A DNA stretch of 64,000 nt from Isoptericola sp. AK164 (GCF_029643425.1 NZ_CP119106.1:2356001-2420000); one strand, 5' to 3'; positions 8,619 through 16,732 are shown, counted from the stretch's first letter. Notes: generated from the letters alone by a model not told the origin. Program-made: numbers and translations.

Positions 8619-8648
8619 GCGCGTCCGGTCGGGGTGGACCGGACGCGC
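8619..8648 (-). promoter_or_regulatory. Anti-terminator or pause hairpin in the cimA leader
   Basis: GCGCGTCCGGTC (8619-8630) and its exact complement (8637-8648) form a 12-bp stem with a GGGGTG loop. It directly abuts the attenuator stem and begins at the stop codon of the leader ORF. A ribosome stalled in the leader would alter which structure forms; the switching details are inference. Confidence 0.7.
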
Positions 8649-8698
8649 TAGCTAATGAGGCAGCTGCAGCGCTGGTGGGGCTGCCGTGCACGAGTCAT
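8648..8698 (-). CDS. Candidate cimA leader peptide (16 aa)
   Basis: ATG at 8698 encodes MTRARQPHQRCSCLIS and stops at TAG, whose last base enters the 12-bp hairpin. Placement matches an attenuation leader. Codons for Leu and Ile lie just before the stop, which would suit control by branched-chain amino acids, but there is no long run of them and the two Cys codons are odd. A CACCAT box seven bases upstream fits the leaderless pattern. A competing frame, GTG 8705 to TAG 8652 (MTYDSCTAAPPALQLPH), has a single Leu-Gln-Leu block. Confidence 0.5.
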   Translation of the reverse strand: MTRARQPHQRCSCLIS

Positions 8699-8825
8699 AG
8701 GTCACATGGTGCCACACCCGCTGACGCGTGGGCAGGACCCGTCCGAACACCGGACATCCTGTCGATCCTCGTCCATAGGTCGCCATCTTTTGATTGCTAT
8801 TCGTCGAAAGTGTGGCTAGCGTGAC

Positions 8826-8873
8826 GTCGAAGGCAGGGACGCCTTCGACACCGCGATCGGTCGACCACGACCG
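8826..8873. promoter_or_regulatory. Two palindromes in the 5' region of the Ebo-type operon
   Basis: GTCGAAGGC (8826-8834) pairs exactly with GCCTTCGAC (8841-8849), and CGGTCG (8858-8863) pairs with CGACCG (8868-8873). Both lie between a TAGCGT-like -10 box (8817-8822) and the GGGGGAG ribosome binding site of the first gene. They could be operators or a structured 5' UTR. The cimA leader starts on the opposite strand within the same divergent region. Confidence 0.45.
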
Positions 8874-8892
8874 ACCCCTGGGGGGAGCAACG

Positions 8893-10110
8893 ATGCACCA
8901 CGCGACCACGACCACCGCCGCGCCGGACACCCCGGCGTCGACCGGACGCACGGGCCTCTGGCTCGTCGGCGCCCGCGGCTCGGTGGCCACCACCGCCACG
9001 CTCGGCCTCGCCGCGCTCGCCGCCGGGCACGCCCCGCCGACCGGCTGCGTCACCGCCGCCGAGCCGTTCGACGGCCTCGCGCTGCCCGCGTTCGGCGACC
9101 TCGTCGTCGGCGGGCACGACGTCGCGCCCACGACGATGGTCAAGCAGGCCGAGGCGCTCGCCGCCGCCGGGATGATCCCCGGTCACCTGCTGTCCGCCAC
9201 CCGCGACGCGCTCGCCGCGGCCGACGCCGAGGTCCGCCCCGGGTACGACGCCCGCCAGCACCACGGGTCGCAGCAGGAGGCCGCCGAGGCGCTGGCCGCC
9301 GACCTGACCGCCTTCCGCCGGACCCACGACCTGGACCGGGTCGTCGTCGTCGACGTCGCCTCGACCGAGCCGCCGCTGGACCTGCTCCCCGAGCACGAGG
9401 ACCCGGCGCTCCTGCGCGCGGCGCTGGCCGACCCCGACCAGGCCGTGCTCCCGGCGTCGTCGGTGACCGCCTACGCCGCGGTGCTGGCCGGCTGCGCGTA
9501 CGCCTCCTTCACGCCGTCGGCCGGGATGACCGTGCCCGTGCTGGCGCGCTGGGCCGCCGAAGCGGGCCTGCCGGTGGCGGGCCAGGACGGCAAGACCGGG
9601 CAGACCTGGCTGCGCACCGTCCTGGCGCCCGCCTTCACCGCCCGCGGCATGCGCGTGCTGTCCTGGGCCGGCACCAACCTGCTCGGCGGCGGCGACGGCG
9701 CCACCCTGGCCGACCCCGTGGCCGCCCGCAGCAAGCTCACCTCCAAGAACCGCGGCCTGCGCGACCTCACCGGCACCGACGTCACCCCGTTGCACATCGA
9801 CAACGTGCCCGACCTCGGCGACGTGAAGGTCGCCTGGGACCACGTGCACGTCGAGGGCTTCCTCGGCTCGCGGCTGACCCTGCAGACGACCTGGAGCGCC
9901 CACGACTCCATGCTCGCCGCCCCGATGATCCTCGACCTGGCCCGCCTCCTCGCGCTGGCCCACGCCGCCGGGGTGTCCGGCCCGGTGCCCGAGCTCGGCT
10001 ACTTCTTCAAGGACCCCTGGGGCTCCGACGTGCACGGCGCCGCCGCCCAGGCGATCCAGCTGGCCGACTGGGCCCGCCGCACCGCCGACGTCGCGGGGCA
10101 CCGGCCGTGA
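8893..10110 (+). CDS. Inositol-3-phosphate synthase homologue, first gene of Ebo-type operon
   Basis: 405 residues. myo-Inositol-phosphate synthases convert glucose 6-phosphate to inositol phosphate with catalytic NAD. Family blocks are present in order: GARGSVATT (26-34, NAD loop), GQDGKTGQT (230-238), GGGDGATL (265-272), ARSKLTSK (278-285, with K281 and K285 matching the paired active-site lysines), VPDLGDVKVAWD (305-316, K312) and HDSMLAAPMILDL (338-350). These resemble the INO1-like branch more than a minimal bacterial enzyme, but the glycine-rich loop and several side chains diverge. RBS GGGGGAG precedes the ATG. It overlaps the prenyltransferase gene by four bases. In known Ebo clusters EboD, a dehydroquinate-synthase-like cyclase, fills this cyclitol-forming slot; the replacement role here is inferred. 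Confidence 0.85.
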   Translation: MHHATTTTAAPDTPASTGRTGLWLVGARGSVATTATLGLAALAAGHAPPTGCVTAAEPFDGLALPAFGDLVVGGHDVAPTTMVKQAEALAAAGMIPGHLLSATRDALAAADAEVRPGYDARQHHGSQQEAAEALAADLTAFRRTHDLDRVVVVDVASTEPPLDLLPEHEDPALLRAALADPDQAVLPASSVTAYAAVLAGCAYASFTPSAGMTVPVLARWAAEAGLPVAGQDGKTGQTWLRTVLAPAFTARGMRVLSWAGTNLLGGGDGATLADPVAARSKLTSKNRGLRDLTGTDVTPLHIDNVPDLGDVKVAWDHVHVEGFLGSRLTLQTTWSAHDSMLAAPMILDLARLLALAHAAGVSGPVPELGYFFKDPWGSDVHGAAAQAIQLADWARRTADVAGHRP

Positions 10111-11018
10111 GGGCCGGAGACCTCGTCGAGCTCGTCCGCGCCCCGGCCGCCCTGACCGTCCTGGGCGACACCCTCGCCGGGATGGCCGCCGCCCCGCCGA
10201 CCACGCGCCGGGCACGCCACGGGCTGCTGCCCGTCGCCTCGGCCTGCCTCTACCTGGGCGGCATGGCGTTGAACGACTACGGCGACCGCGACCTCGACGC
10301 GCTCGAACGCCCCGAGCGCCCGATCCCGTCCGGCCGGGTGACCCCGGGCCAGGCGCTCGCCGTCGGCACGGGGCTCGTCGCGACCGGCGTCGTGGCCGCG
10401 GGGGTCGCGAGCGGACGACGCGGGCTCGGGGTGGCGCTGCCGCTCGCGGCCTGCGTGCTCACCTACGACCTCGCCGCCAAGGACCGGCCGGCTGGCGCGG
10501 TCGTCATGGCCGCCTGCCGCGGCCTGGACGTCCTGCTGGGCGCGACACCGACCTCGTGGCGGGCGGCCGCCCCGACCGCCGCCGTGTTCTTCACCCACAC
10601 GCTGGCCGTGACCGCGCTGTCCCGGGGCGAGGTCCACGGCACGACCAGCACGGTGGCCCGCTGCGCCGTCGCCGGCACGACGGCGGCCGCGACCGCGACC
10701 GCCGCCGCGGCCCTGCGGCCCGCGACCGCCCGGCCCGCCGCCTCGCGGTCCGGTGCGGTGACCCGGACGCTCGGCGCGCTGGCCGCCACGGCCGGGTACG
10801 TAGCCATGTGCCTGCCGCCCCAGCTGCACGCGGCCGAGGACCGGTCGGCCGGGGCGGCCCGCGCCGCGACCGGGGCCGGCATCCAGGCGATGGTCCCGCT
10901 GCAGGCCGCCTGGACGCTGCGCGGGGGCCGGGCGGCGAGCACCGCCGTGCTCGCGGGCGCCCTGGTCGCCGGGCGCCTGCTGCGCCGCCGCGGCCGCAAG
11001 CAGGTGAGCATCACGTGA
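10107..11018 (+). CDS. eboC: UbiA-family prenyltransferase, EboC type
   Basis: 303 residues, integral membrane. The first Asp-rich motif NDYGDRDLD lies at 56-64, followed by RPIPSGR. The second motif is replaced by YDLAAKDRP (120-128), as in the EboC branch rather than MenA or UbiA proper. UbiA enzymes move a polyprenyl group onto an acceptor at the membrane. In the Ebo system the acceptor is unknown; a cyclitol made by the preceding synthase is a reasonable candidate (inference). GTG start overlaps the upstream stop (GTGA), and the 3' end overlaps the isomerase start in the same way, so translation is coupled. The C-terminal tail is basic (RRRGRK). Confidence 0.87.
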   Translation: MRAGDLVELVRAPAALTVLGDTLAGMAAAPPTTRRARHGLLPVASACLYLGGMALNDYGDRDLDALERPERPIPSGRVTPGQALAVGTGLVATGVVAAGVASGRRGLGVALPLAACVLTYDLAAKDRPAGAVVMAACRGLDVLLGATPTSWRAAAPTAAVFFTHTLAVTALSRGEVHGTTSTVARCAVAGTTAAATATAAAALRPATARPAASRSGAVTRTLGALAATAGYVAMCLPPQLHAAEDRSAGAARAATGAGIQAMVPLQAAWTLRGGRAASTAVLAGALVAGRLLRRRGRKQVSIT

Positions 11019-11917
11019 GCGGCTCCGCCTCCTCGTCCCCGCTCCCCTTCGCGATCGGCTACGGCACGAACGGGTTCGGGGACCACCCGCTGCCGTCCGC
11101 CCTCGACGTCCTGGACGCCCTGGGCTACGACGCCGTCGCCCTGACGGTCGGCTACCCGCACCTCGACCCCTTCGCGCCCGGGTCGTCGCAGACGACGGAA
11201 CGGCTGGCGCGGCGGCTCGGCCGGATGCGCGACGGCGCCGGTGCCGCCGTGGTCGTCGAGACCGGCACCCGGTTCACGCTCGACCCGTGGACCAAGCACC
11301 GTCCGACGCTCGTCGACGCCGAGGCCGGGCTACGGATGCGCTACCTGACCCGGGCGATCGACGTCGCCGCGACGCTGGACGCGCGCTGCGTGTCGTTCTT
11401 CTCCGGCGTGCTGCCCGAGGACGACCGTCCCGCCGACGGGTGGGCCCGGCTGGTCGACCGGCTCCCCGTGCTCCTGGAGGAGGCCCGGGAGAGCGGGGTG
11501 CGCCTGGCGATCGAGCCCGAGCCGGGCATGCTCGTCGAGACCGTGGAGGACGCCCTGCGCCTGCGGTCCGCGCTCGGCGACCCGGACGACCTGGGACTGA
11601 CCGTCGACGTCGGGCACTGTCTCGTCGTCGAGCCCGACGGCGTGGTCGGGGCCCTGCGCGCCGCGGCCCCCGTGCTGGCCAACGTCCAGCTCGACGACAT
11701 GCCGTGCACGCACCACGAGCACCGGCCGTTCGGCGAGGGCGACCTCGACCTGCCGCTGGTGCTGGCCACGCTCGCCGAGATCGACTACCGCGGCGTCGCC
11801 GCCGTCGAGCTCCCCCGCCACTCCCACGACGCCCCGGCGCTCGCCCGCCGCAGCCTGGCCGCGCTGCGGCAGGCCTGGGCGGACGTCGTCGGGCACCCCC
11901 CGGAGGCCACCTCATGA
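11015..11917 (+). CDS. Sugar phosphate isomerase/epimerase-like TIM barrel in Ebo-type operon
   Basis: 300 residues, xylose-isomerase-like (AP endonuclease 2) fold. Metal-site landmarks are VVETG near 75, AIEPEPGMLVET, VDVGHC, NVQLDDM and the closing AVELPRH. It resembles, but is shorter than, the EboE protein encoded three genes downstream, so the operon carries two members of this superfamily. Likely acts on a sugar or cyclitol phosphate; substrate unknown. GTG start at 11015 overlaps the eboC stop by four bases and the stop overlaps the eboA ATG (ATGA), so it is part of the same coupled unit. Confidence 0.82.
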   Translation: MSGSASSSPLPFAIGYGTNGFGDHPLPSALDVLDALGYDAVALTVGYPHLDPFAPGSSQTTERLARRLGRMRDGAGAAVVVETGTRFTLDPWTKHRPTLVDAEAGLRMRYLTRAIDVAATLDARCVSFFSGVLPEDDRPADGWARLVDRLPVLLEEARESGVRLAIEPEPGMLVETVEDALRLRSALGDPDDLGLTVDVGHCLVVEPDGVVGALRAAAPVLANVQLDDMPCTHHEHRPFGEGDLDLPLVLATLAEIDYRGVAAVELPRHSHDAPALARRSLAALRQAWADVVGHPPEATS

Positions 11918-12591
11918 CCGACACCTGGATCGACCGGGCCCGGGCCGACGTCGCCCGCGACCCGCGGACGCTGACCCGCCTGTTCGCCCTCGCGCCACGA
12001 CGCGCCGGCCGAGGCCCCCACGACCCGCAGGGCGACCCGCACGGCGTCGTGCGGGGCACCGCCGAGGACGACGCGCGCGCCGCCCTCGTCGTCGCGCTGG
12101 TCCGCGGCGTCGACGGCACCGGCAGCGACACCGGCGACGCGACGGCCGCGCGGCTGCGCGAGCTCTACGACCGGGGCGACACCGGCGAGCGCCGGGGCGT
12201 GCTGCGCGGTCTGGACGCCCTCGAGGCCGCCGGGGGCGTCCCCGGAGGCTCGCCGCTGGCGCGCACCGGCGTCGAGCTCGCCCACGACGCCCACCGCGCC
12301 AACGACCCGTCCCTGGTGGCCGCCGCCGTCGGCCGGTTCGGCGGGCGGCACCTGGACCAGCACACCTGGCGGCACACGGTGCTCAAGCTCGTGTTCCTGG
12401 GCGTCCCCCTGGACGCCGTCGCCGGGCTGACCGACCGGCTCGACGACGAGACCGTCCGCATGGCGTCCGACTTCGCCGCCGAACGGCGCGCGGCCGGCCG
12501 GCCGGTCCCGGACGACGTCGACCGGATCCTGCACCCCCTCGACCCCGGCCGGCCCGCGCCGACCGCCCCGACCCCGAGCACCGCGGAGTGA
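11914..12591 (+). CDS. eboA: EboA-domain protein
   Basis: 225 residues, soluble. The C-terminal half carries the EboA signature: RHLDQHTWRHTVLKLVF, then GVPLDAVAGL and a SDFAAERRAAGRPV tail. EboA is a helical protein of unknown activity found with EboB-F in cyanobacteria, algal endosymbionts and others. In Nostoc the ebo cluster is reported to be needed to move a scytonemin precursor to the periplasm. The N-terminal 60 residues are weakly conserved and Arg-rich. ATG overlaps the upstream stop by four bases. Assignment rests on the signature and on the neighbours. Confidence 0.85.
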   Translation: MTDTWIDRARADVARDPRTLTRLFALAPRRAGRGPHDPQGDPHGVVRGTAEDDARAALVVALVRGVDGTGSDTGDATAARLRELYDRGDTGERRGVLRGLDALEAAGGVPGGSPLARTGVELAHDAHRANDPSLVAAAVGRFGGRHLDQHTWRHTVLKLVFLGVPLDAVAGLTDRLDDETVRMASDFAAERRAAGRPVPDDVDRILHPLDPGRPAPTAPTPSTAE

Positions 12592-12593
12592 CC

Positions 12594-13469
12594 ATGCGCA
12601 TCTTCGACCCGCACATCCACATGACCAGCCGCACCACCGACGACTACGAGCGGATGTACGCCGCCGGGGTCCGCGCCGTCGTCGAACCCGCGTTCTGGCT
12701 CGGCCAGCCGCGCACCAGCGTGGCCTCCTTCTGCGACTACTTCGACTCCCTCGTGGGCTGGGAACGGTTCCGGGCCGAGCAGTTCGGCATCCGCCACCAC
12801 GCGACCATCGCCCTCAACCCCAAGGAGGCGAACGACCCGCGCTGCCGCGACGTGCTGGACGAGGTGCCGCGGTACCTGCTCAAGGACGGCGTCGTGGCCG
12901 TGGGCGAGGTCGGCTACGACTCGATGACCCCGGCCGAGGACGAGGCGTTCGCCGCGCAGCTCCAGATGGCGCGCGAGGCCGAGCTGCCCGTGCTGGTGCA
13001 CACCCCGCACCGCGACAAGCTGAACGGCACGCGGCGCACGCTCGACGTGGTGCGCGAGTCCGGCATCGACCCGTCGCGGGTGCTCGTGGACCACCTCAAC
13101 GAGACCACCGTGGCGATGGTCCGCGACGCCGGGGCGTGGGCGGGCTTCTCCATCTACCCGGACACCAAGATGGACCCGCACCGCATGGTCGCGCTGCTGC
13201 ACGAGTACGGCACCGAGCGGATGATCGTGAACTCCGCGGCCGACTGGGGGCGCAGCGACCCGCTGCGCACGGCGCGCACCGGGGAGGAGATGCTCGCCGC
13301 CGGGTTCACCGACCACGACGTCGACCGCGTGCTGTGGCGCAACCCGGTGGCCTTCTACGGCACCTCCGGCAACCTCGTGCTGGACCCCGTCCCCGGTTTC
13401 GTCCCCGGCGAGGTCCCGGCGCCCGCGGAGTTCGAGGGCTCCTCGGTGCTGCGCGGCGCGCGGGTCTGA
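12594..13469 (+). CDS. eboB: TatD-family metal-dependent hydrolase, EboB type
   Basis: 291 residues. It opens with MRIFDPHIHM, where H7 and H9 are the first metal ligands of the amidohydrolase barrel. GEVGYD supplies the Glu ligand and PVLVHTPH the next His. SAADWGRSDPL near the C terminus carries the Asp. Relatives of TatD remove nucleotides or hydrolyse phosphoesters; EboB's substrate is unknown. GTG at 12588 overlaps the eboA stop, but GGAG at 12585-12588 sits five bases before ATG 12594, so the ATG is preferred. A nine-base gap separates it from eboE. Confidence 0.88.
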   Translation: MRIFDPHIHMTSRTTDDYERMYAAGVRAVVEPAFWLGQPRTSVASFCDYFDSLVGWERFRAEQFGIRHHATIALNPKEANDPRCRDVLDEVPRYLLKDGVVAVGEVGYDSMTPAEDEAFAAQLQMAREAELPVLVHTPHRDKLNGTRRTLDVVRESGIDPSRVLVDHLNETTVAMVRDAGAWAGFSIYPDTKMDPHRMVALLHEYGTERMIVNSAADWGRSDPLRTARTGEEMLAAGFTDHDVDRVLWRNPVAFYGTSGNLVLDPVPGFVPGEVPAPAEFEGSSVLRGARV

Positions 13470-13478
13470 GGGACGCCG

Positions 13479-14675
13479 ATGCACCTGTCGTACTGCACCA
13501 ACGTCCACCCCGCCGAGGACCTCGACGGCGTGCTGGCGCAGCTGGAGCGCTACGCGGCACCGGTCCGGCGCGCCACCGGCCGCGAGCGCCTCGGGATCGG
13601 CCTGTGGCTGCCCGCCGCGCTCGCGCACCGGCTCGACGCCTCGGCCCCGGACCGCGACCGGCTGCGCGGAGCGCTGGACCGGCACGGCCTCGAGGTGCGC
13701 ACGCTCAACGCCTTCCCCGCCGGCGGCTTCCACGCCGAGGTCGTGGGCCGCGACGTGTACCACCCGGACTGGACCCGGCCGGAACGGCTCGCGTACACCC
13801 TGGCCTGCGCCCGCGTGCTCACGGACCTGCTGCCGCCCGGCGCCGCCGGGTCGATCTCCACCCTGCCGCTGGGCTGGCGCACCGGCTGGACGACGCGCGA
13901 CGACGAGGCCGCCACCCGGGCGCTGGCCGCGCTGTCCGCGGAGCTGCGCGCCCTGGCCGACCGCACCGGTGTCGTGGTGCGGCTGGCCGTCGAACCGGAA
14001 CCGGGGTGCGTGCTGGACACGGTCGACGACGTCGTCGGCTGGCTGGCGGACCGGACCGGTACCGACCGGCCCGCCGGGACGCGCATCGACCCCGCGCTCG
14101 TCGGGGTGTGCCTCGACACCTGCCACCTCGCGGTGTCGTTCGCGGACCCCGCCGCGGCGGTGCGTCGCGTCACCGACGCCGGGCTGCGCGTCGTCAAGGT
14201 CCAGGCGTCGGCCGCCCTGCACGTCGCCGACCCCGCCGACCTGGAGACCCGCAGCGCCCTGACCCGGTTCGCCGAGCCCCGCTACCTGCACCAGACCCGC
14301 GCGCTGGACGCCGCGGGCCGGGTGCACGGCGTCGACGACCTGCCCGAGGCCCTCGCCGGCGGTCTGCCCCGGACCGGTCCGTGGCGCGTGCACTTCCACG
14401 TGCCGCTGCATCACGACCCGGCTCCCCCGCTGTCGGCCACCACCGACGTGCTGCGCACCGCCGTCGACGCCGTGGCGCGCGCCCCGCACGGGCGCGAGAC
14501 GCACCTGGACGTGGAGACCTACACCTGGGGGGTGCTCCCCGCCGACGTGCTGCCGACGGGGGCCGACGAGCTCGTCGCCGGCATCGCCGCCGAGCTGCGC
14601 TGGGCCGCCGACCACCTGGAGGCCGTGGAGGCCCCCGACGCCGTCCTGACCACCACCGGGAGGAACACGCTGTGA
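13479..14675 (+). CDS. eboE: EboE, metabolite traffic protein (TIM-barrel isomerase-like)
   Basis: 398 residues, a normal EboE length. Conserved blocks are LSYCTNVHPAEDL at the start, LNAFPAGGFHAEVVGRDVYH, GSISTLPLGWRTGW, the metal-site AVEPEPGCVLDT, CLDTCHLAVSFADP and the closing HLDVETYTWGVLP. The fold is xylose-isomerase-like with probable divalent-metal ligands in the E, D and H residues of those blocks. Its reaction is unknown. The name comes from the cyanobacterial ebo phenotype. GTGA overlaps with the following gene, so it is coupled to eboF. Confidence 0.9.
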   Translation: MHLSYCTNVHPAEDLDGVLAQLERYAAPVRRATGRERLGIGLWLPAALAHRLDASAPDRDRLRGALDRHGLEVRTLNAFPAGGFHAEVVGRDVYHPDWTRPERLAYTLACARVLTDLLPPGAAGSISTLPLGWRTGWTTRDDEAATRALAALSAELRALADRTGVVVRLAVEPEPGCVLDTVDDVVGWLADRTGTDRPAGTRIDPALVGVCLDTCHLAVSFADPAAAVRRVTDAGLRVVKVQASAALHVADPADLETRSALTRFAEPRYLHQTRALDAAGRVHGVDDLPEALAGGLPRTGPWRVHFHVPLHHDPAPPLSATTDVLRTAVDAVARAPHGRETHLDVETYTWGVLPADVLPTGADELVAGIAAELRWAADHLEAVEAPDAVLTTTGRNTL

Positions 14676-16132
14676 GACCCGTCCTGCTGCTCGACGTCGT
14701 CGGCCTGACGCCCCGCGCGCTGGCCCACATGCCCCGGTTGCGCCGCCTCGCGGGCACCGGGTGGTCCTCGCCGCTGGCGACGGTGCTGCCCGCCGTGACC
14801 TGCACCGTGCAGTCGACGATGCTCACCGGCCTGTCCCCCGCCCAGCACGGCGCGGTCGCCAACGGCTGGTACTTCCGCGAGCTCGGCGAGGTGTTCCTGT
14901 GGCGGCAGCACAACCGTCTGGTCGCCGGCGAGACGGTCTGGGAGACCGGTCGCCGACGGCACGCTGACTACTCCGCCGTCAACGTGTGCTGGTGGTACGC
15001 GATGGGGATGACCACCGAGGTCACCGTGACGCCCCGGCCGATCTACCACGCCGACGGCCGCAAGTCCCCCGACGCCTACGTCCGCCCGCCGGGCCTGCAC
15101 GACGAGCTCGTCGAACGGTTCGGCGACTTCCCCCTGTTCACCTACTGGGGTCCGACGGCGTCGCTCACCTCCAGCCGGTGGGTCGTGGACGCCACCCGGC
15201 ACCTGCTGCGCACCCGCGCCGCGGACCTGACCACCGCGTACGTCCCGCACCTGGACTACGACCTGCAGCGGTTCGGCCCCGAGTCCCCGCAGGCCGACGC
15301 CGCCGCGGCCGACCTGGACGGCGTGCTCGCGCCGCTGCTGGACCAGGCCGAGGCCGACGGCGTGACCGTCGTCGTCGTGTCCGAGTACGGCATCACCCGC
15401 GCGGAGCGTCCCGTGCACCTCAACCGGGTGCTGCGCCGTGAGGGGCTGCTGGAGGTCTACACCCAGGCGGGCCGCGAACAGCTCGACCCGTGGACCTCGC
15501 GGGCGTTCGCCGTCGCCGACCACCAGGTCGCGCACGTGTACGTCGACGACGCCGCCGACGTCGCCCGGGTCGCCGACCTGCTGCGCGCCGTGCCCGGCGT
15601 GGACGAGGTGCTCGACCGCGAGGCCCAGGCCCGCTACGGGCTCGACCACGAGCGCTCCGGCGAGCTCGTCGTCGTCGCCGAGCCCGGGGCGTGGTTCACC
15701 TACTACTTCTGGCTGGACGACGACCGGGCCCCGGAGTACGCGCGCGCCGTGGACATCCACCGCAAGCCCGGCTTCGACCCGGCCGAGCTGTTCTTCGACC
15801 CGGCCGACCGGCTCGCGAAGGCCAAGGCCGGGCTGAACCTCGTGCGCAAGAAGCTCGGGCTGCGCTACGCGATGTCCACCGTGCCCCTGGACGCCTCCTG
15901 GGTGGGCGGCACGCACGGCCGCCTTCCCGACGACGCCGCGGACTCCCCGATGATCCTCTGCTCGGCCCCGGAGGTCCCCGACGTCGTGGCGCGGCAGGTG
16001 CACGACGACGACCGGTCGGTCCCGGCGGCCGCGGTCAAGGACCTCGTGCTCGCCCTGCAGGGGATCGCTCCCGGCGGGTCCCCGCAGCACGCCGTCCCAG
16101 GGGGCGCCGAGGCCGCGGATGTGGTCGGCTAG
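14672..16132 (+). CDS. eboF: Nucleotide pyrophosphatase/phosphodiesterase, EboF type
   Basis: 486 residues of the alkaline-phosphatase superfamily. The nucleophile region is TVLPAVTCTVQSTMLTG, followed by LSPAQHGAVANGW. VPHLDYDLQRFGPES, VSEYGIT and GGTHGR are the later metal-ligand segments expected for a phosphodiesterase of this class. In Ebo clusters EboF is the last gene and is presumed to cleave a phosphate ester or diphosphate from the product. No signal peptide is visible, so it should be cytoplasmic. GTG at 14672 overlaps the eboE stop and has GGGAGGA upstream. It ends the coupled run of seven genes; the next gene starts 28 bases on with its own ribosome binding site. Confidence 0.85.
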   Translation: MRPVLLLDVVGLTPRALAHMPRLRRLAGTGWSSPLATVLPAVTCTVQSTMLTGLSPAQHGAVANGWYFRELGEVFLWRQHNRLVAGETVWETGRRRHADYSAVNVCWWYAMGMTTEVTVTPRPIYHADGRKSPDAYVRPPGLHDELVERFGDFPLFTYWGPTASLTSSRWVVDATRHLLRTRAADLTTAYVPHLDYDLQRFGPESPQADAAAADLDGVLAPLLDQAEADGVTVVVVSEYGITRAERPVHLNRVLRREGLLEVYTQAGREQLDPWTSRAFAVADHQVAHVYVDDAADVARVADLLRAVPGVDEVLDREAQARYGLDHERSGELVVVAEPGAWFTYYFWLDDDRAPEYARAVDIHRKPGFDPAELFFDPADRLAKAKAGLNLVRKKLGLRYAMSTVPLDASWVGGTHGRLPDDAADSPMILCSAPEVPDVVARQVHDDDRSVPAAAVKDLVLALQGIAPGGSPQHAVPGGAEAADVVG

Positions 16133-16160
16133 GGGCACGACGACGGCGAGGAGAGGAACT

Positions 16161-16727
16161 GTGAGCGATCAGCAGCGTCCGTACGGGTCCGAGGACCCGA
16201 CGCAGCGCTACCGGCCGGTGAACCGGCCGGCGGACCAGCCCCCCGGGATGCCGCCCGCGGCGAAGCCCTCCTGGGAGGCCGCTCCGAAGGACCCGCCTCC
16301 CGAGCCGCGGCTCGACCTGGGCCGGTACTGGGCGGGAGCCGCGGCCACCGTCCTGGTGTGCGCCCTCCTGGGCTTCACCGCCTCGGTGATCTTCGACGAG
16401 GTCTTCGACATCGGGCTCATCCCGCCGCCCGACGCGTTCGGCGCGGGCGACGACGCCTCGTGGGCCGCCGCGGGGGCGCTCTTCGCCCTCGCCGCCGCCG
16501 TCGTGCTCAACCTGCTGGTCGTGGTGGCCCCGCGGCCGCGGATGTTCTTCGGCTGGCTCGTGGGCCTGGCCACGGTGATCCTGGCGGTGCTGCCGTTCAC
16601 CGGCAACCCGGACCCGCTGCCCGGCGCGATGACCGCGCTGGTGTGGGTGATCCTGGGCATCGCGGTGTCCTCGATGCTCGGCAGCGTCATCGTGCGGACC
16701 CTCGTGGTCCCGACACCGCCGCGCTGA
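16161..16727 (+). CDS. Four-helix membrane protein (DUF6069-like)
   Basis: 188 residues. About 55 N-terminal residues are hydrophilic and Pro-rich. They are followed by four hydrophobic segments (starting near YWAGAAATVLVCALLGF, WAAAGALFALAAAVVLNLLVVV, FFGWLVGLATVILAVLPF and ALVWVILGIAVSSMLGSVI). The layout and ends match small actinobacterial membrane proteins annotated DUF6069; function is unknown. GTG 16161 follows GAGGAGAGG. It may be co-transcribed with the Ebo-type operon, since only 28 bases separate them and the strong hairpin comes after this gene. Confidence 0.7.
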   Translation: MSDQQRPYGSEDPTQRYRPVNRPADQPPGMPPAAKPSWEAAPKDPPPEPRLDLGRYWAGAAATVLVCALLGFTASVIFDEVFDIGLIPPPDAFGAGDDASWAAAGALFALAAAVVLNLLVVVAPRPRMFFGWLVGLATVILAVLPFTGNPDPLPGAMTALVWVILGIAVSSMLGSVIVRTLVVPTPPR

Positions 16728-16732
16728 ACCGC

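Noticed and set aside
8559-8710. T-box riboswitch before cimA
   Set aside because: The terminator is clear but there is no AGGGTGGNACCGCG-like T-box sequence; a peptide leader is the better model.
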